DNA of 64,000 nt from NCBI GenBank assembly GCA_030770425.1, contig JASJFT010000227.1, positions 1-64,000 on the forward strand, in the 5' to 3' direction. The DNA is from Darksidea phi. Lineage: Eukaryota; Ascomycota; Dothideomycetes; Pleosporales; Lentitheciaceae. Positions within the stretch are counted from its first letter, which is position 1; every line of letters starts with the position of its first letter. The notes under the pieces are model-generated. The model saw nothing but the letters and a program-made list of their open reading frames with translations. It ran no database searches and was not told where the DNA came from. Positions 44,050 to 58,400 of this stretch are shown piece after piece. The position numbers and the translations under genes were made by a program.

Positions 44050-44369
44050 CTGTTTGTCGGGTACCTTATCCAGCGCCCGCGAAACGCGAGTTGCATAGGC
44101 CCGGTGATGGCTCGCTGGAGCTGTCCATCGCCCATGGCTCTATCGTCGACTTTCTGGCGTCGGATCAAGACATAGGCGCCAGTTTCGACAAAGGTGCGGC
44201 CCGCGCCGCCATGACGCGCGTGTGCCTGGCCTATCTATCGCACCTGGACGCTGGCTGTGTACTGTGCCAAGTACTAGACGAACCACGCCGCCGCCGCGAC
44301 GGCCGACGAAGCGCTACAGGCGGCCATCGACCGTGCTTCTCGTTCTTGGCGGAAGATGAGGTATACTAG
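44050..44369 (+). pseudogene. Fragment of a NACHT/ankyrin-type (NLR-like) protein
   Basis: A short open frame (translatable from about 44091, ending at 44369) contains LELSIAHGSIVDFLAS, a Phe-Asp and Ala-rich stretch, then CLAYLSHLD. This matches the segment that follows the NACHT domain in many fungal NACHT-ankyrin proteins, where a sequence like LSHFSVKEYL is followed by CLxYL. Neither the NACHT domain nor ankyrin repeats are present, and the tail (Arg-rich, CFSFLAEDEVY) looks like read-through. It is probably a stump left at the border of the RIP-mutated block. Family assignment is by pattern only. Confidence 0.45.
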
Positions 44370-44399
44370 AACCGAGAGCCCGGAAATGTCAAAGGAGTC

Positions 44400-44999
44400 G
44401 CAGGGTAATGGGCGAGATCAAGGATGCGACGCATAGATATATTTGGTAGGTACTATATTCATTTATTAGCAAGCGCTATAGGCAAGAATTCCATCGTATA
44501 TTCTATATACGATACCTATTCCGATTTCTATAGTAGTTAAACGGGCAGACTACTAGGGTAGCTAGGCAGTGTTCCCGTTTAGTAGGATACGCTAGAGCGC
44601 GCCCTAAGCATACGTCGAAGCCGCGAGTACGAGTAGACGACGGGCGACTGATTTAATTACCCCTACTAAGTTTTCGATAAAAGATTATATACTTAAATTT
44701 ATTATAGAGTCGTATATTAATACCGTTCGAATTTTTACTATACCTACTAGGCGCGGCCGGGTTCCGGGCGACCGTCTTAATAATAGTTCTTAGCTATCGC
44801 CGTATTATAAGAAACTACCCCTACTCTACTATATTAACCGAACTCCGTTCTTCTTAACCTAATATAATAATAGTAGAATACTAGGCTACGTCTCTATAGT
44901 ATCCGGTTCTTAGTATTTATAGATATAGTAATAGATATTACTCGTATATCTCTAAACTAATAGGTAACCCTATTTAATAATATAAGGTCTAGAGCTATC
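44400..44999. repeat. RIP-mutated DNA, unassigned
   Basis: The AT-rich block begins here. The first part keeps some CG-containing islands (44560-44640) but no recognisable reading frame. Confidence 0.4.
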
Positions 45000-45170
45000 T
45001 CCTCTAGGAGCTTAGGCTACTACTCGGTATAACGTTACGTTAGCTTCTAGGCTAGCTATATTTTTTATAATTCTAATTATCTTATTATATTTTAATATTT
45101 TAATATCTTATATAATAGTATAGATAATAACTATATAATAATAATAGCTTTTAATTTACTAATAATATTA
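45000..45170 (+). mobile_element. Element A, copy 4 (5' fragment, heavily RIP-mutated)
   Basis: Matches the first ~175 bp of element A (the C/T-rich start, the region of the GACGTC palindrome, and the AATTTACTAATAAT segment). Nearly every CpA and TpG is changed; for example the GTGACGTCAC core now reads GTAACGTTAC. The match ends at about 45170, where the 336-bp tandem repeat begins. Confidence 0.72.
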
Positions 45171-45840
45171 TAGTATATAGATATATTAGAGATAGGGTAG
45201 TAGAGCTTACGACCTATAGTTAGAGGAATAAAAGAGAAGTATTAATAGAATAGATAGTTAAAATTAGTTAAATTAAACTATTTCCTTTATCTACTATATA
45301 ATAGGATAGATAATAAGCTCTAATTAAAGATACTTTTAGACGATAGCTCTTTAAAGTTCGGCCTAATATTTTACTACTTATTTAAGCCTTTAATACTTAA
45401 TTAGAAGGTTCTCTTTACTATTATACTATATTTTTCTTTCTAACTAAAAGAGCTTAGCTCTCTTAAGCTCTACTACCTAATTAAGTAACTTTATATAATA
45501 CTAGTATAGTATATAGGTATATTAGAGATAGGGTAGTAGAGCTTACGACCCGTAGTCGAAGGGAAGAAGAAAAGGATTAATAGAATAGACGTTTAATTAA
45601 TTAATTAATTAAACTAATTTCTCTATCTACTATATAATAGGATAGATAATAAGCTCTAGCTAAAGATACTCCTAGACGATAGCCCTTCGGAGTCCGGCCT
45701 AATATTTCGCTACTTACCTAAGCTTCGACGTTTAATTAGAAGGCTCCCTTTATTACTATACTATATTTTCCTTTCTAACTAAAAGAGCTTAGCCCCCTTA
45801 AGCTCTATTACCCGATTAAGTAACTCTATATAATATTAGT
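45171..45840. repeat. 336-bp direct tandem repeat
   Basis: Two adjacent copies, 45171-45506 and 45507-45840. They share blocks such as TTAGAGATAGGGTAGTAGAGCTTACGACC and AGCTCTAGCTAAAGATAC in order, differing mostly by transitions as expected after RIP. They could be two solo LTRs side by side or a tandem duplication within an older repeat; no target-site duplication or reverse-transcriptase relic touches them directly. Confidence 0.72.
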
Positions 45841-47999
45841 ATATTATTAATAGTAAATCCTACTACTAGCCTATTAAGAACTCTTCTTTAAGTAATCTCT
45901 ACCTTTAAACGGCTCTTAAGAAGCTATTAGTAAATCTTTTATTTTCCTCCTTCTTAGTAAATAGACTATAGTCTAATTTTAATACTTCTTTCTTTCTAGG
46001 GCCTTTAATAGTAAGTTAATATAATTATAAAGATAAGCTTTTTCTAACTAGTCTAATATATTATTATAAAATTAATTAGTCTCTAACTTAGTTTTAGTTT
46101 CTTAATAAGCTTCTTTATCTTTATATAGCCCTTAAATTCTTATTTAGTAATTTTATAATAATATTTATAGATAAGTCTTTAAATACTCTTACTTTAACTT
46201 TTCTATAATTAGTAGCTAGCTAAAATATATATAAAAGGTCCTTTCTAGTACTCTCTTAAACTCTTTAACCTTCTTCTTATAGTTACTCTTCTTATCTACT
46301 AGTCTAATAGCCTTCTAAGCCTTTAGCTTCTTAGTCTCTAAGCCTCTTACTTCTTCTTCTAGTTATATCTAGTAAGGGCGTTACTATTAACCTATTTATA
46401 GGTAGTACTACTATAGATACCTTTAACGATAGTAGTAGTAGCTAGCGCCCTTCTAATTAGCCTTTAGAAGGTAGAAAAGGTAATTAAGAATTAAAGCTCT
46501 ATAATTATTCTTTAATAATAGTTAATACTACTATTCTAAAGTAGTATAAGTTTTCTCTTATTTTAATTAGTTATTATTTATATTAATTTATTAATAGTAA
46601 TCCTATAGACTAATTAAATCGTTAATTAAGCTTTTTAGATTAACTTTAGCTAATATCTTTATAATATTAAGTATTAAGGTATCCCTCTAGAGACTATTCT
46701 ATATACTAATACTATCTAATATATAACTTAATATAACCTTATTATTATTTATAATTCTAACTTTCTTATAAAAGGTAGTATAATTATTTATAACTTCTTT
46801 AGTTTAAGGACCTAAAGAGGTTTTTATTTATAGAATATTTAGATTAGTATATATTATTACGTATTCTAAGTCTAAGATTATAGTAGTAGAGTTAATCTAG
46901 TCTATAATTAGTATATAAATCTAAAGGCTAGTAAGGTCTAAACTAGCTATTAATAGGTATATTAGAATAATTAATTAATAGTCTAAGGATTCTATACTAA
47001 CTATATAGTTAATAGGAATTTAAGGTTCTACTTTATATTTTATAAATTATTCTTAATTTCCTTCTCTTACCTTTACTTATTAATCTATTAGATTAAATAG
47101 TACTAGTACTATATATCTACTTATTAAGATTAATTCTAGTAATATTATAGACCTAAGTAAAATATAGTTATACCGTCCTCCCTTTTAAGCTTCTCTAATT
47201 AGTTCTTATACTAGTAGCTCTTCTTTAGACTTTTAACTAGACTCTTAATTAGACTCTTCTTTAAGCTCTCTCTTATACTACTCTATAACCTAGCTTCTTA
47301 ATAAGTTTATTAGGGCTAAGCTAATTAAGCTATACTTTTATCTTTAGTCTCCTAGTTATTCTTAATAATTATTTAAGTTTAAGTAGAATAACTTTAATAA
47401 TACTAAGTAAGAGTAGTATAAATTAATTAAATACTAGTATTAGTAGTATAAGCTTTAAGTATAGTATAAGTACTAGAATTAATATTAAAGTAGTTCTCTA
47501 ACTTAGTCTAGCTAGCTATTATCTTTAAATCCTAATCGCTTTTATACTTAGTCTAACCTATTTATTATAACTTATATTACTAATAAAATATTAGAGGATT
47601 TTAATATATTTATAATTTCTTATTAATTATCTAAGGATAAGAGTAAGAATAAAGATAAGAATAAAGATTTTAAAAATATCTATTATAATAATCGTAGTAG
47701 TAATAGAAGTCGTAGTAGTAGTAGTAATACTATTATTACTTAGACTATATAGATTTCCTAGATTTTATTTTTTTAACTAGTAATTAGTTCTTAATTCTCC
47801 TCTTTATAGCTTCTTATATCTAGCTTCTAATATCTTTATATAATCTTTAGACTTCTATAAATTAACTTATAGCTCTTAAAATTTTACTTTTTAATTTATT
47901 TCTTTCTTATTACTAATAATCCTTCTCTACTAGGTCTACGATAATAATAATAAGAAATAAAAACTAGAAAATTAAAATAAATAAATAGTTCTAATTATA
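45841..47999. repeat. RIP-mutated DNA, unassigned
   Basis: Extremely AT-rich. Plus-strand frames near 47560-47750 contain a Ser/Lys/Asn-rich low-complexity translation (DKSKNKDKNKD), which may be part of a gag-like protein, but no domain is secure. Confidence 0.35.
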
Positions 48000-50900
48000 G
48001 CTTAAGACCTACAACCCCTTTTTAACTAAATTAACTATTTCTTAGTTAATTACTCTTTATTACTACTTTCTAATTTACTACTAATTACTTAATATTCCGT
48101 CTCTTTAACCTTTAGTCTAGTAATAGTTTATTAGATAATAATCTTTAGTAATAGAGCTTATTTCTATATTAAGAGTACTTCTATTATAGGGAACTTCGTA
48201 CGATTAACCTATACTTACGTTATTAAATACTCTTTATTTAGTTTTTTAACTTTTTTATATCTTAAAGCTCTTAGTATTAGACGATAATTATTAATTAGTA
48301 GGTTCTCTTTAATTAGCTTTAGTCTATTTTATATCTTTATCGTCTTATTATTAAGATTCTTTTAATAAAACTACTTTAACTAATTATTATATATAGTATA
48401 AGTAAATAGAATCCTATTAAGCTTCGTAAGCCTATAGTATAAGTACTCTACCCTAGCTTCTACTATACGATATAGTCCTAGCTATCTATTATTAAACTTC
48501 TACTTTATTAATTAATCGTTAGCTTTAATAGTATTCTAAATAAGAACTAAATCTCTAATTATTAAGTTATTTTAATTATCTTTTACTTAGTCCTATTAAT
48601 TAGTCGTCTTAAGTCTATATTACTAAGTATAACTAATTACTTTTATTAACTTCTTACCCTTTTATTTAAGTTATTTTACTTAGAATATAAGTAAATTAGA
48701 GGTTAAAACTATTTTATTTTATAGGAGTATCTACTACGATTCTAGACTAAGTTTAATTAGTAGAATAGACTAAATTTCTATTACTAGCTTAGTTAGTATA
48801 TATCTAGTTAAGCGTTAGATCGTTACTCTATTAGTCTATAGTACTAATAATAGGTTCTCTAACTAGTAACCTAGTAGTTTTACTAGTATAATAACTAGTA
48901 GTTAGTAATCTCTCTTAATTAAGTCTTATACCTTTAAATTATATAAAGATACTTAGATTTTATATATTCTATAATACTTAGCTAATACTTTAACTATTAA
49001 CCTATTCTTAGACCCTTTATTAATACTTAGCTAAAAGAATACTTCCTATTAATAAATAATATCCTAATAGATAAACTTTATAATATTTTTAGACGTAGTA
49101 TTCTTTAGAGTCCTAGCTTTAATCTATTCTAATAGATATTCGCGCGTAACTATAAGGAACTAAACTTCTTCTTTACTAATAGATATATAGATAATATTAA
49201 TAGTCTATTAATTTTATATAATCTTAGAGTTACTAATCTTAAGTATCTCTTCTATTCTATTATCTTACTTCTATTAATACTTAAAGTAGCTCTAAAGTTC
49301 TTTTATTACTATTTAAAACTAGTTTTTTTACTAAAATTAATACTAAATTACTATAAATATTTCTTAGATACCCTAATAGTATAATACTTAATAAACTTTC
49401 TATATTAATATCTTTTAAATATTCGAATTATTAACTATTTATCGAATAGCTAGATTCTAGGTTAACTTCTTAAAAAGATAGCTATCTTTTATAAAGAAGA
49501 TCTATATAACCTTTATCTAGCTTCTTTTCTTACTTCTTAATAGTTTATTAGACTTATACGCTATATATAAGAAGTAAATAATCTCTTTTAATTTATTTAA
49601 ATAGCTATTATTAAGAATTCTTAAATTAGTAATAGAGAAGACTTCTACTAATTTATTATACTTATTAATAATATAATCTACGAATAGTTTTAAATCTTTC
49701 TCTTCTTTCTAAGATTAGATCTATCTTTCTAGCTAAAGATATCTTAATAAGATATTAATAATTATATTCTTCTTCCTAGGCCTATATTATATTTTAAAGT
49801 CCTAAAGTAGGATTATAGCTAGCTACTAATTTATTACTAACCTAAGAAGATTAGTAGATAACTAATTAAGCTATATAATTATAATATTAATATCTATCTT
49901 AATAGTAAATTAGGTACTATAAAGATATAAACTAAACTTTTTTAGTACTTAAAGTACTACCTTATACTTTAACTTAGTAGAGTACTACTTTAATTTAGTC
50001 TTAAACTATAGTATACTTTTAAATCTAATAAGATATTAAAGATTATTCTTTCTAATCTATTTAAGTACTATCTTATTATCTTATTAACTAGTATCTATAT
50101 ATAGATAGACCCGGCGTTTTAATTTAATATTAAATACTATTAATATAGGTACTAATATAATATTAGCCTTTAAAATTCTTATAACTTTTTTTTAAAACTC
50201 TTTCTATATCTATTTAGTATTCTTATAAAGTAATTAGAATAAGAGCTCTACTTTAAAGAAAAAGTAAAAGACCTATTACTAATAATAAATATAGATCTTA
50301 ATAAACTATTAAACCTCTTTAATATTTCTATATTCTAATTAGTCCTAGATCTTCGCTACCTTACTATTATTAGGAAATCGTTCTTTAATACCTACTTTAT
50401 AGTCTATAATACCTAGTTAGAAGATACCCTAATAGAACTTAATATCTATTATAGTATAGATATACTAGGGTTAAGGTAGAATATAAGTTATACTATAAAG
50501 GGCTAATACTAGGATAAGTAGGGGCTATATATATCTAATATAGTAAGGTCTAGTAAAGAAAGCGCCGTAACTATAGGTATAGTATATAATAGATATAAAT
50601 AATTATAGATTAGTATTATAATAGTACCTCTCCTCTAAATAGCTATTTATCTTAAATAGCTTTATAGAAAGAAAATTTACTAATATTAGTATCCTTTAAA
50701 TCTATCTTAGAGTAGGTTTATCTAGATAATTGTTATAAAATTAGTAGACTATACTCTCTTAACCTTTTAGATCGAATACTAGCTACTAGATAGTAGGGTA
50801 GTATTTCTATTTAACTAAGTATATTAGTTATTATAGGTCTTTATTATAGTAATCTAGTAGGGATTTAAATTTCTATTATTTAATTAGCTCTTCTATTCCG

Positions 50901-51000
50901 TTCTCTTATTTAAGTATTCTTTCTTTAAGATATTAAAACTTAACTTTATTTATTATATTTTATTTTAGGAGTTCTTAAAAGAGATATTTTAATTAAAGTA
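48000..51000 (-). mobile_element. RIP-decayed Ty3/Gypsy-type pol relic (minus strand)
   Basis: On the minus strand, about 50560-50250 reads as the C-terminal part of a Ty3/Gypsy reverse transcriptase: a GIIDYKVG segment, a KVAKIQD then NIKEVQQFIKIYIYYQQ block, and a further LFQLL. About 50180-49740 reads as the RNase H-like domain, including VLKKFSLYLYSTQFTI, LNQLSTNLL, and YRPRKKN as the usual end. Dozens of stops lie at former CAG, CAA and TGG codons. The more C-terminal integrase would lie toward 48000, but I could not confirm it, and the outer limits are estimates. No LTRs were identified. Confidence 0.6.
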
Positions 51001-53899
51001 GTAAGTTATAAAATATTAGAAATATTTTTATAGTTACTAAGAGTTCTAAGATATATACTTAGTCGTAAACTTTTAGAACTTTAAATAGACCTACTATCTT
51101 ATTATCTTCTTTTTTTATTAGTTTATTAGTTTTTATATTTCTTATATCTATAAAGATTTTATCTTTTATAATAAATCTTAGTATATCTTCTTATTTCTTA
51201 TTTATATAGTATTCGTAGTATTTAATAGATTATTTAATAATAGCTTTTAGCTAGGTAATAATATAATTAAACCTATTAATAGTATTATTTACTTTAAAGA
51301 ATTCTCGTTATTAGGACGGGAATAGATTTAGTAGTATTAATTAATTAGACTTAATTCTAAGTTTTAGGTAGAACTTATAATTAGTAAAGAATAGAGAAAT
51401 ATTAGTTATTTTAGAGGTAATATTATTTATAATAAATTTTATAAAGGGGAGCTATTATATTTAATTATTCTAGTAGAAATTTATAAATATTTAAAGATAT
51501 ACTTTAATACTACTATTTACTCGCTTAGTCTAGTTATTAGTCTTAGGGTAGAATAATAAGGAGTATTTTAATATAATCTTAAGTCTTATAAATAATTAGT
51601 TTTAAAACTATAATATAAACTAGATTTCTTAATTAGATAGAATATTATTAGGATAATTATAGAGGGAGTAAACTTAGAATATAAAGATATTAACTAACTT
51701 AGATATATCGATTTTTCTAATAAAAATAATATAGTATATCTTTATAAGTCTATAGACTATAATAAGAATATATTTATATATATAGTCGTACTACTATAAT
51801 TCTAGAAGTAGAGTAATATAATTAATAGAGATATTAGACTATATTTAAAATAAAACTAGTAAAGACTTAAGAAATTCTTAGAATAATAATCTAAAGTTTT
51901 TAGTTTAGATATAGAGTTTATATACTTAGATATAGATTTCGATATTATATATTATATATAGTTACTAATAGTCTTAGATAACTAGTTCTATTATTTTAAT
52001 CTATTCTAAATATCTAATAGATATAGAATTATATATTTAATATAAAATTTATATATAAAGTTTATTATAAGATAATATAAAGAGGTATTCTCGATACTAT
52101 ATATAATCTTAATAAAGTATAAAGTTTAGTATTAGTACCTATATAATTTTTTAAAGATATTTTAGCTAGTATCTTATACTTAAGTCTAAGAAGATAGTAA
52201 TTATTTCTATAGTTATTAGTATAGTAGAGTATATAGAGTTAATTAATTTATTAATAGATCGATCTATAGTAAAAAGAATTAGTAGTACTATATTTATAGG
52301 GATTTAGTTAAGAAGGTCTTTTAAAACTTCGTTACTAAGAACTTCTAATAAAAGAACTATTTATAGTCTATTTTTTATTCTATTATTAGAAGTATAGAGG
52401 AAAGAAGAGAGCTTACTAAAACTACTTAGGAGTAAATTAAGAGGAAGATTACTATCTATTATAATAGAGAGCTCGGCTCTCTCTATATAGATCTATTAGA
52501 GTATAAGAATAATACTTCTCTAGTCTATTAAAGCTTAGGAATAGTTATTCCTAAGTACTACGTAGCTTAGACGTTATAATATACCTTCTAGATATATTAT
52601 ATAGTAGTATATTTACTAATAAGTCGACTAAGTATATAATTATAATATATAATACGTATATACTAGCGCTTACACTAGTACTATTACTAGGTAAGCTAGT
52701 TAAGCTTTTCTAAATAAATATAAGCTTTAATACTTATATAACGTAAACGTTTACTACTTATAAATAATAATAAATACTTTATAAATTAACCTCTCTCTTT
52801 CTCTCTTTTTTAGAATAATATTATAATAGCTTATATAAGTATTATCTTTTTCTTTAAGCTCTTCCTAGACTCTTATCGTAAGTTTCTTATAAATTAGATA
52901 TTAATTATTTTATAGACTAGTACTTATTCCCGTACTATCTATATATATACTACTATTATCTATTCTACTTATAGCTTAGTCGCTTCTAGCTATAGTTCTA
53001 GTCGTCTATATTACTTATTTATACTTATACCTATATCTCCTCTTCTATCTACGTTTATATCTAAGGTACCTACTTCTTAAAGAGATATTTCTAAAGTACT
53101 TTAAGTATATTCTTACTAGAGATACGTAAGATCTACGCTTATAGGATACTTTAAAGAGGAGTACTATAATTTATTAATTAATAATACCTAGTACTAGTAT
53201 TATACCTCTAGGTATAATTATCTTATATTATAAGTCTTAAAAGTATACTAGTTATTATTATTATACTTATATTAATTATATTATAGTTCTTAAGTAGTCC
53301 TATTATTCGTCTAGTAGCTTACTATAATTATTAAGGTCTATAATAATTAGATAAGTTATATTTTCTAACTTTATACTAAGCTTCGTATACTATATTCTTA
53401 ATTATACTAATACTATATAAGAGGTATATTAACTTCGGTCTATTATATATATACTACTCTCTTCTAGTACTAGTTTAGAGAAGGAGGAAGAGTTAAAGGA
53501 GAAGAAGAAGAAATAAGAAGATAGTCCTCCCCTAGAGCTTCTAGTCTATTACTAGTAGGTTAAGGAGCTCCTAAAGGAGCTCGTCGATCTTCTAGTTATT
53601 TAAGTTCTAGGGCTTCCTAATAAGGCTAAGGAAGAATAAAGATTTCTTATAATCTTAAATTATAAGCTTTTCTAACTAGTTATTTTTCTACTTTTTTCTA
53701 TACTAATATATACTTAAATATTTAGTTACTTCTTAAAGTACTAGAATTATTACGCTAATAAGTACTTTATAAGTTCGTCTATAGGTATATTACTTATTTT
53801 TAAGTAGAGTACTTTAAATATATCCTTAGTATATTCTTAATATAGCTATATATTTTATATATCTATATAGCGTAACTAGGTAGTAATTTACTCGTTTTC
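51001..53899. repeat. RIP-mutated DNA, unassigned transposon remains
   Basis: AT-rich and TpA-dominated. It probably includes the 5' part of the minus-strand Gypsy relic and the 3' end of the Copia relic to the right. Long stop-interrupted frames exist on both strands (e.g. plus strand about 51700-52600), but I recognise no domain in them. Confidence 0.35.
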
Positions 53900-56800
53900 C
53901 CTAATAATAAGCTAGATCGTTTATTAATTATTATAGAAGATCTACTATATAATATCTAGGTCTAGGGTAAGTTCCTTAAAGAAATACTTAAGAGCTAGGG
54001 ATTTCTTTATAATATACTCTAAGACGAGTAGCTCGGCTTTAGTTATAAAGGTAGTAATAGTAGATTATCTTATAGCTTTCTATAGTATAGATTCTTTAAA
54101 GAGTATAATAATATATTTATAAGATAATTATCTTATCTTTAAATTATTTATAAATAAAGTATTCCTATATATAAGAAGCTATATATTATTATATCTACTA
54201 TATTTAATATCTTCGTATTATATTCTATATAGATATATAATCGTCTAGTCTACTATTATAAAGTACTCTTTACTTAAGTTTATAAGATAGTATAATAGCT
54301 AGGAAGTTATAAATATTATATTAGGATATAGTATAATTACTATATATAGGATTAATCCTATATACTCTTAGTATATCTTAATCTATAGCTTTATTATCTC
54401 TTTTATATTCTTTATAAGCTCTTCGTCTAAAAGTAGTATTATAGAGAAGCTTTTTATATTAGTAAGTAAGAACTTCTTTATAATCTTATTAATATATACG
54501 TTATAGACTAGTTTAATTACTTAGACTTCTTTATTCCTAATTATTTATATCCCTAAGAACTATTTAATAGGGTTATAATCTTCTATCTTATACTTTACCT
54601 TAATCGACTTAAGGAGTACTTATATAGCTAGCTTATTTAATATATAATATACTATAAGTATATTATTTACGTAGAATAGAATAAATATATAATACTTCTT
54701 ATTAAAGAATAGATATAGCTCTTCTTTTAATATTATAAGTTCTAGATCCTTTAGAGCTTAGAAGAACTCTTTATACTATAATAGTAGTAAGTTATATAAT
54801 CTATATAATACTTAGTTAAGCTTAACATATTTACTAGGTTCTTTAAAGCTATTAAAAAGCTTATAAAGTATATTAGATTAATTATTCTAGTAAGCGTTTA
54901 GAAAGGTCCTAACTATGTCGAGTTAGTATACCTCTAGATTAAACTATACTATAATTACTATTATTATATAAAAAGATTATATAGCGAGTATTATAGTATA
55001 GATTAACTAGATTAAATTCTTAATCTAGAGGTTATCTTATATATAGATATAAGCTTTATACTTAATTAAAAATCTATTTTAATTAAGCTTATAGGTAAAT
55101 ATCTATTTAAGTAGAAGCGACCTCTATATCTATCTTTTATACTCTACTACTTTTTATATATCTTTCTTCTTAAGTATTTATATTTTCTAATAAGCCGCTT
55201 TTATAAATAGCTTCTTATAAGGATATATATATAGATTCCTCTATTTCTCTAGCTCTTTTAATAGATTATTATAGTATTTACGATACTTTCTTAAAAATAT
55301 AGTAGCTATAATTATAAAGAGTAGAGTCTTATATTCTACTATTAGCTTAAGCTTTTTATTTATAAGGACTTAATCTATAGAAGCTTTATTTAGAATATTA
55401 TTTAGCTAATCTAAATTATCGTTTATATTACTAAGTAGTATATATATTCTACTTCTACTACCTCTAAGTATACTTAGATTATTAAAATCTTACTCTTATA
55501 ATTTATAACTCGCGTATATAGATAATTTCTAGTTCTTCTTATTATATATATATTTAGAGGGTCGCTTAGATACTTTATTTATAATATTAGAAGCTATACT
55601 ATTAGATTAAGAGGTATTTTCTATTATATTCTATAGTACTAAGACTAAAGAGCTAGATCTTAGTAGTTTTACTTCTTTAGTATTATATTTTATACGAGGA
55701 ATATAAGGATTATCTAAGAGGTCCTAGTTCTTTTAGATACTAGGTAGTAACTTTAGCTCTAAGCTTAGCTTAAGGAATATAAATCCTATATACTTCTTAT
55801 ATACTATATATATTTTTAGTAATTTACTAGTTATACTTCTTACCCGTATAGTTACTAAGGTCCTTATTTCCTAATTAGATAGCTAGCTATCTACTTAAGC
55901 TAGATTCTAAGATTTAATACCCCTAAGTTATTTCTTAATTAATTATTAAGTTACTATAGTACTTAATTACTCTTCTAACTATATAGTAGATAGCTTTATA
56001 GCCTTTTTTATATCTTAGTACTTACTATACTCGTTAAGAATATAAATAATTCTAATTACTTCTTTTTAGAGGATTATATTCGTCTTCTTATCTTTATAAA
56101 AGAGTATTTTATTAAATATTATATTTCTTATAGTAATTACTTAATTAAGTATTAGAATTTATATTCTATAAATATTAGAAGCTCTATAGTCTATTAAATA
56201 TCTAATATAGCCCTATAGAGTAATCTTAAAACTCCTCTTATTACGTTCTACTATATATTCTTAATTAAATAGATAAATATAGTACCCGTATATATATATA
56301 CCGCTCTAGTCTAGATATAAATCTTTTATTATATTCTTTATATATACTAGCTTATAGTAATAAAAGTACTAGTAAAACTAGATATTTAGTATCTTATTTA
56401 AGAAGTATAGCTTATAAGTATAGAAGGGGCTTATATTATATAGTTATATTATCGTATATATAATTTCCGACTAGAGCTTTTTAAGAAGCCTTATACTACT
56501 CTTTATTTTTATTAATTTAGTAATTATCTCTTAGTTAGTATATTTTATACTACTATTAGACTCGTATATATAGGTAGAAAAAGGCTTAATTTATATACTC
56601 TACTACTCTACCTAGAGCTTATATTAGGATTTTCCTTTTTATAGAAGCGTCGTAGTATTATTATTCTACTATAGCTTAACTATCCTAAGCTTATATTATA
56701 TACGTACTAAGCTCTCGAATATCTATAGGATATATAGAATCTTTAATAATATCTTTCTAACTAGCGTATTTATAAAGATCTTCCTATTATAGTTATATTT

Positions 56801-58400
56801 TAGGATAATTATCTAGTATTCCTTTAAGTATCTTAGTAGTATATTAAAAAGATTCTATACGATTCTCTAGAATAGGTAGAAAGAGCGCTTCTTAAGATAT
56901 TAAAAGATTATCTATATAATATATATAGTTATATAATACTTATATTATAAGTATTTAGTTTCTTTAATTTATATATTCTATATATATTATATAAGTACTT
57001 ATAATACTTATAGTCTTAGATACCCTACTTTTATATACTATAGGTCTTCTATACTTTATCTAGAGTATAGTTACTAAAATTAATAAAAGTTTACTATATT
57101 AATTAAGAGTATAGTATAAATAAAGATAGAATTATATTTAATAAATATTAAATTATACTTATATAAGAGTATTATAAGTATAATATTCTTATCTATTAAT
57201 CCTATATATAAGAAGTAGTCTAGTCTAAGATATTAGACTTCTTTCTCTCTTAGGTAAGCTTCTAAGATAATATTAAAATAAAAATCTTTAATAATTATAA
57301 TATTTTATAGTATTAGATTCTTTATACTCTTTTCCTAAGCTTTATTAAGTATATTTTTAATTAATTAAGTACCTATCCCTATAATTAGGAAGGTCTAAGT
57401 TTCTACCTTTATATATTATATCCCTTAAGCTTTCTTAAATAATCCTAGTATAAGTAGCTCTTATATATTTACTAGGTATAAAGTAGCCCTATTATTAAGT
57501 ATAATACTTTTAGAGAGAGGATAAGCGTCGAAATCTATAGTTATATAGATCCCTATAGACTTATTAAGAAGTTTTAGATTAATTATTATAACTTATATTT
57601 CTCTTAGATAAGCTAAGATATATATTTTATCTATCTAATTTACTATACTTAGAAGCTTCTAACCCTTAGATACTAGATATTTTCTTATTTTTATAAATTT
57701 ATTTAAGTTAAGATATTCTAGGATCTTCTAATACTTATTTAGATTAATTAATATTTCTTTTCTAATTATTACTATCTTAAATCTTTTATATTTATCTATA
57801 CTCTACTTATATATTTCGTACTTATTCTTTCTAGACTCTCTATATAGGTAGATTCTAGTTTTATTTATTAGATATTAATCTAGGTATTAACCTAAGAACT
57901 AATCTAAGCGTCCCCCTAGTATTATAAATATTCTAGGGTTACTATTAGAAGCTCTTAGAAAGTACTTTTAAATTATTATAGTAAATATTTTCCTAATTTT
58001 ATCTAGAATAAGCTATTTTATACTAAGTATATTATTCTATATAACTTATTAGTATATTAATTAGACCTATTCTAATATAAGCTTCGAAGTAATAGTATCT
58101 AAAAAGTCTTAAATAACGAGCTACCTTTCTACGTCTTCTAGCTTATATATTTTTACCTTAGTATATAGAAAGTACTACTTCTTATACTACTTTTTAGATA
58201 TATAAGTACCCTACTTTACCTTTTTTAAATAAGTATAGTACTTTACTTAAATTATATTCGTAGTAAGCTTTAAAGATAAAATAAGCTCTTATTTTAATAT
58301 ATATATTAGCTTCTATAGTATAGTACGCTTTTAAGATATAAGCTTTATTATAGCTAGTCCGAGTAGTTTAGATATAATAGTTTTATTTACTTAATTCTAG
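53900..58400 (-). mobile_element. RIP-decayed Ty1/Copia retrotransposon pol (minus strand)
   Basis: Minus-strand frames give Copia features in the right order. Around 57560-57480 a YPLSKSIILNNRAT-type block corresponds to the DSGAT protease site region. Further down (57440-57180) the usual GIGT, KDFYFNIILEAYL and YLRLDYFLYI motifs lead toward integrase. Around 54720-54560 the reverse transcriptase shows FILFYVNNILIVYYIL (the YVDD core with Asp to Asn), then KYKIEDYNPIKQFLGIQIIR. RNase H would lie around 53950-54400. All blocks contain stops at former CAG, CAA or TGG codons, so the element is inactive. Ends and LTRs could not be set. Confidence 0.72.
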
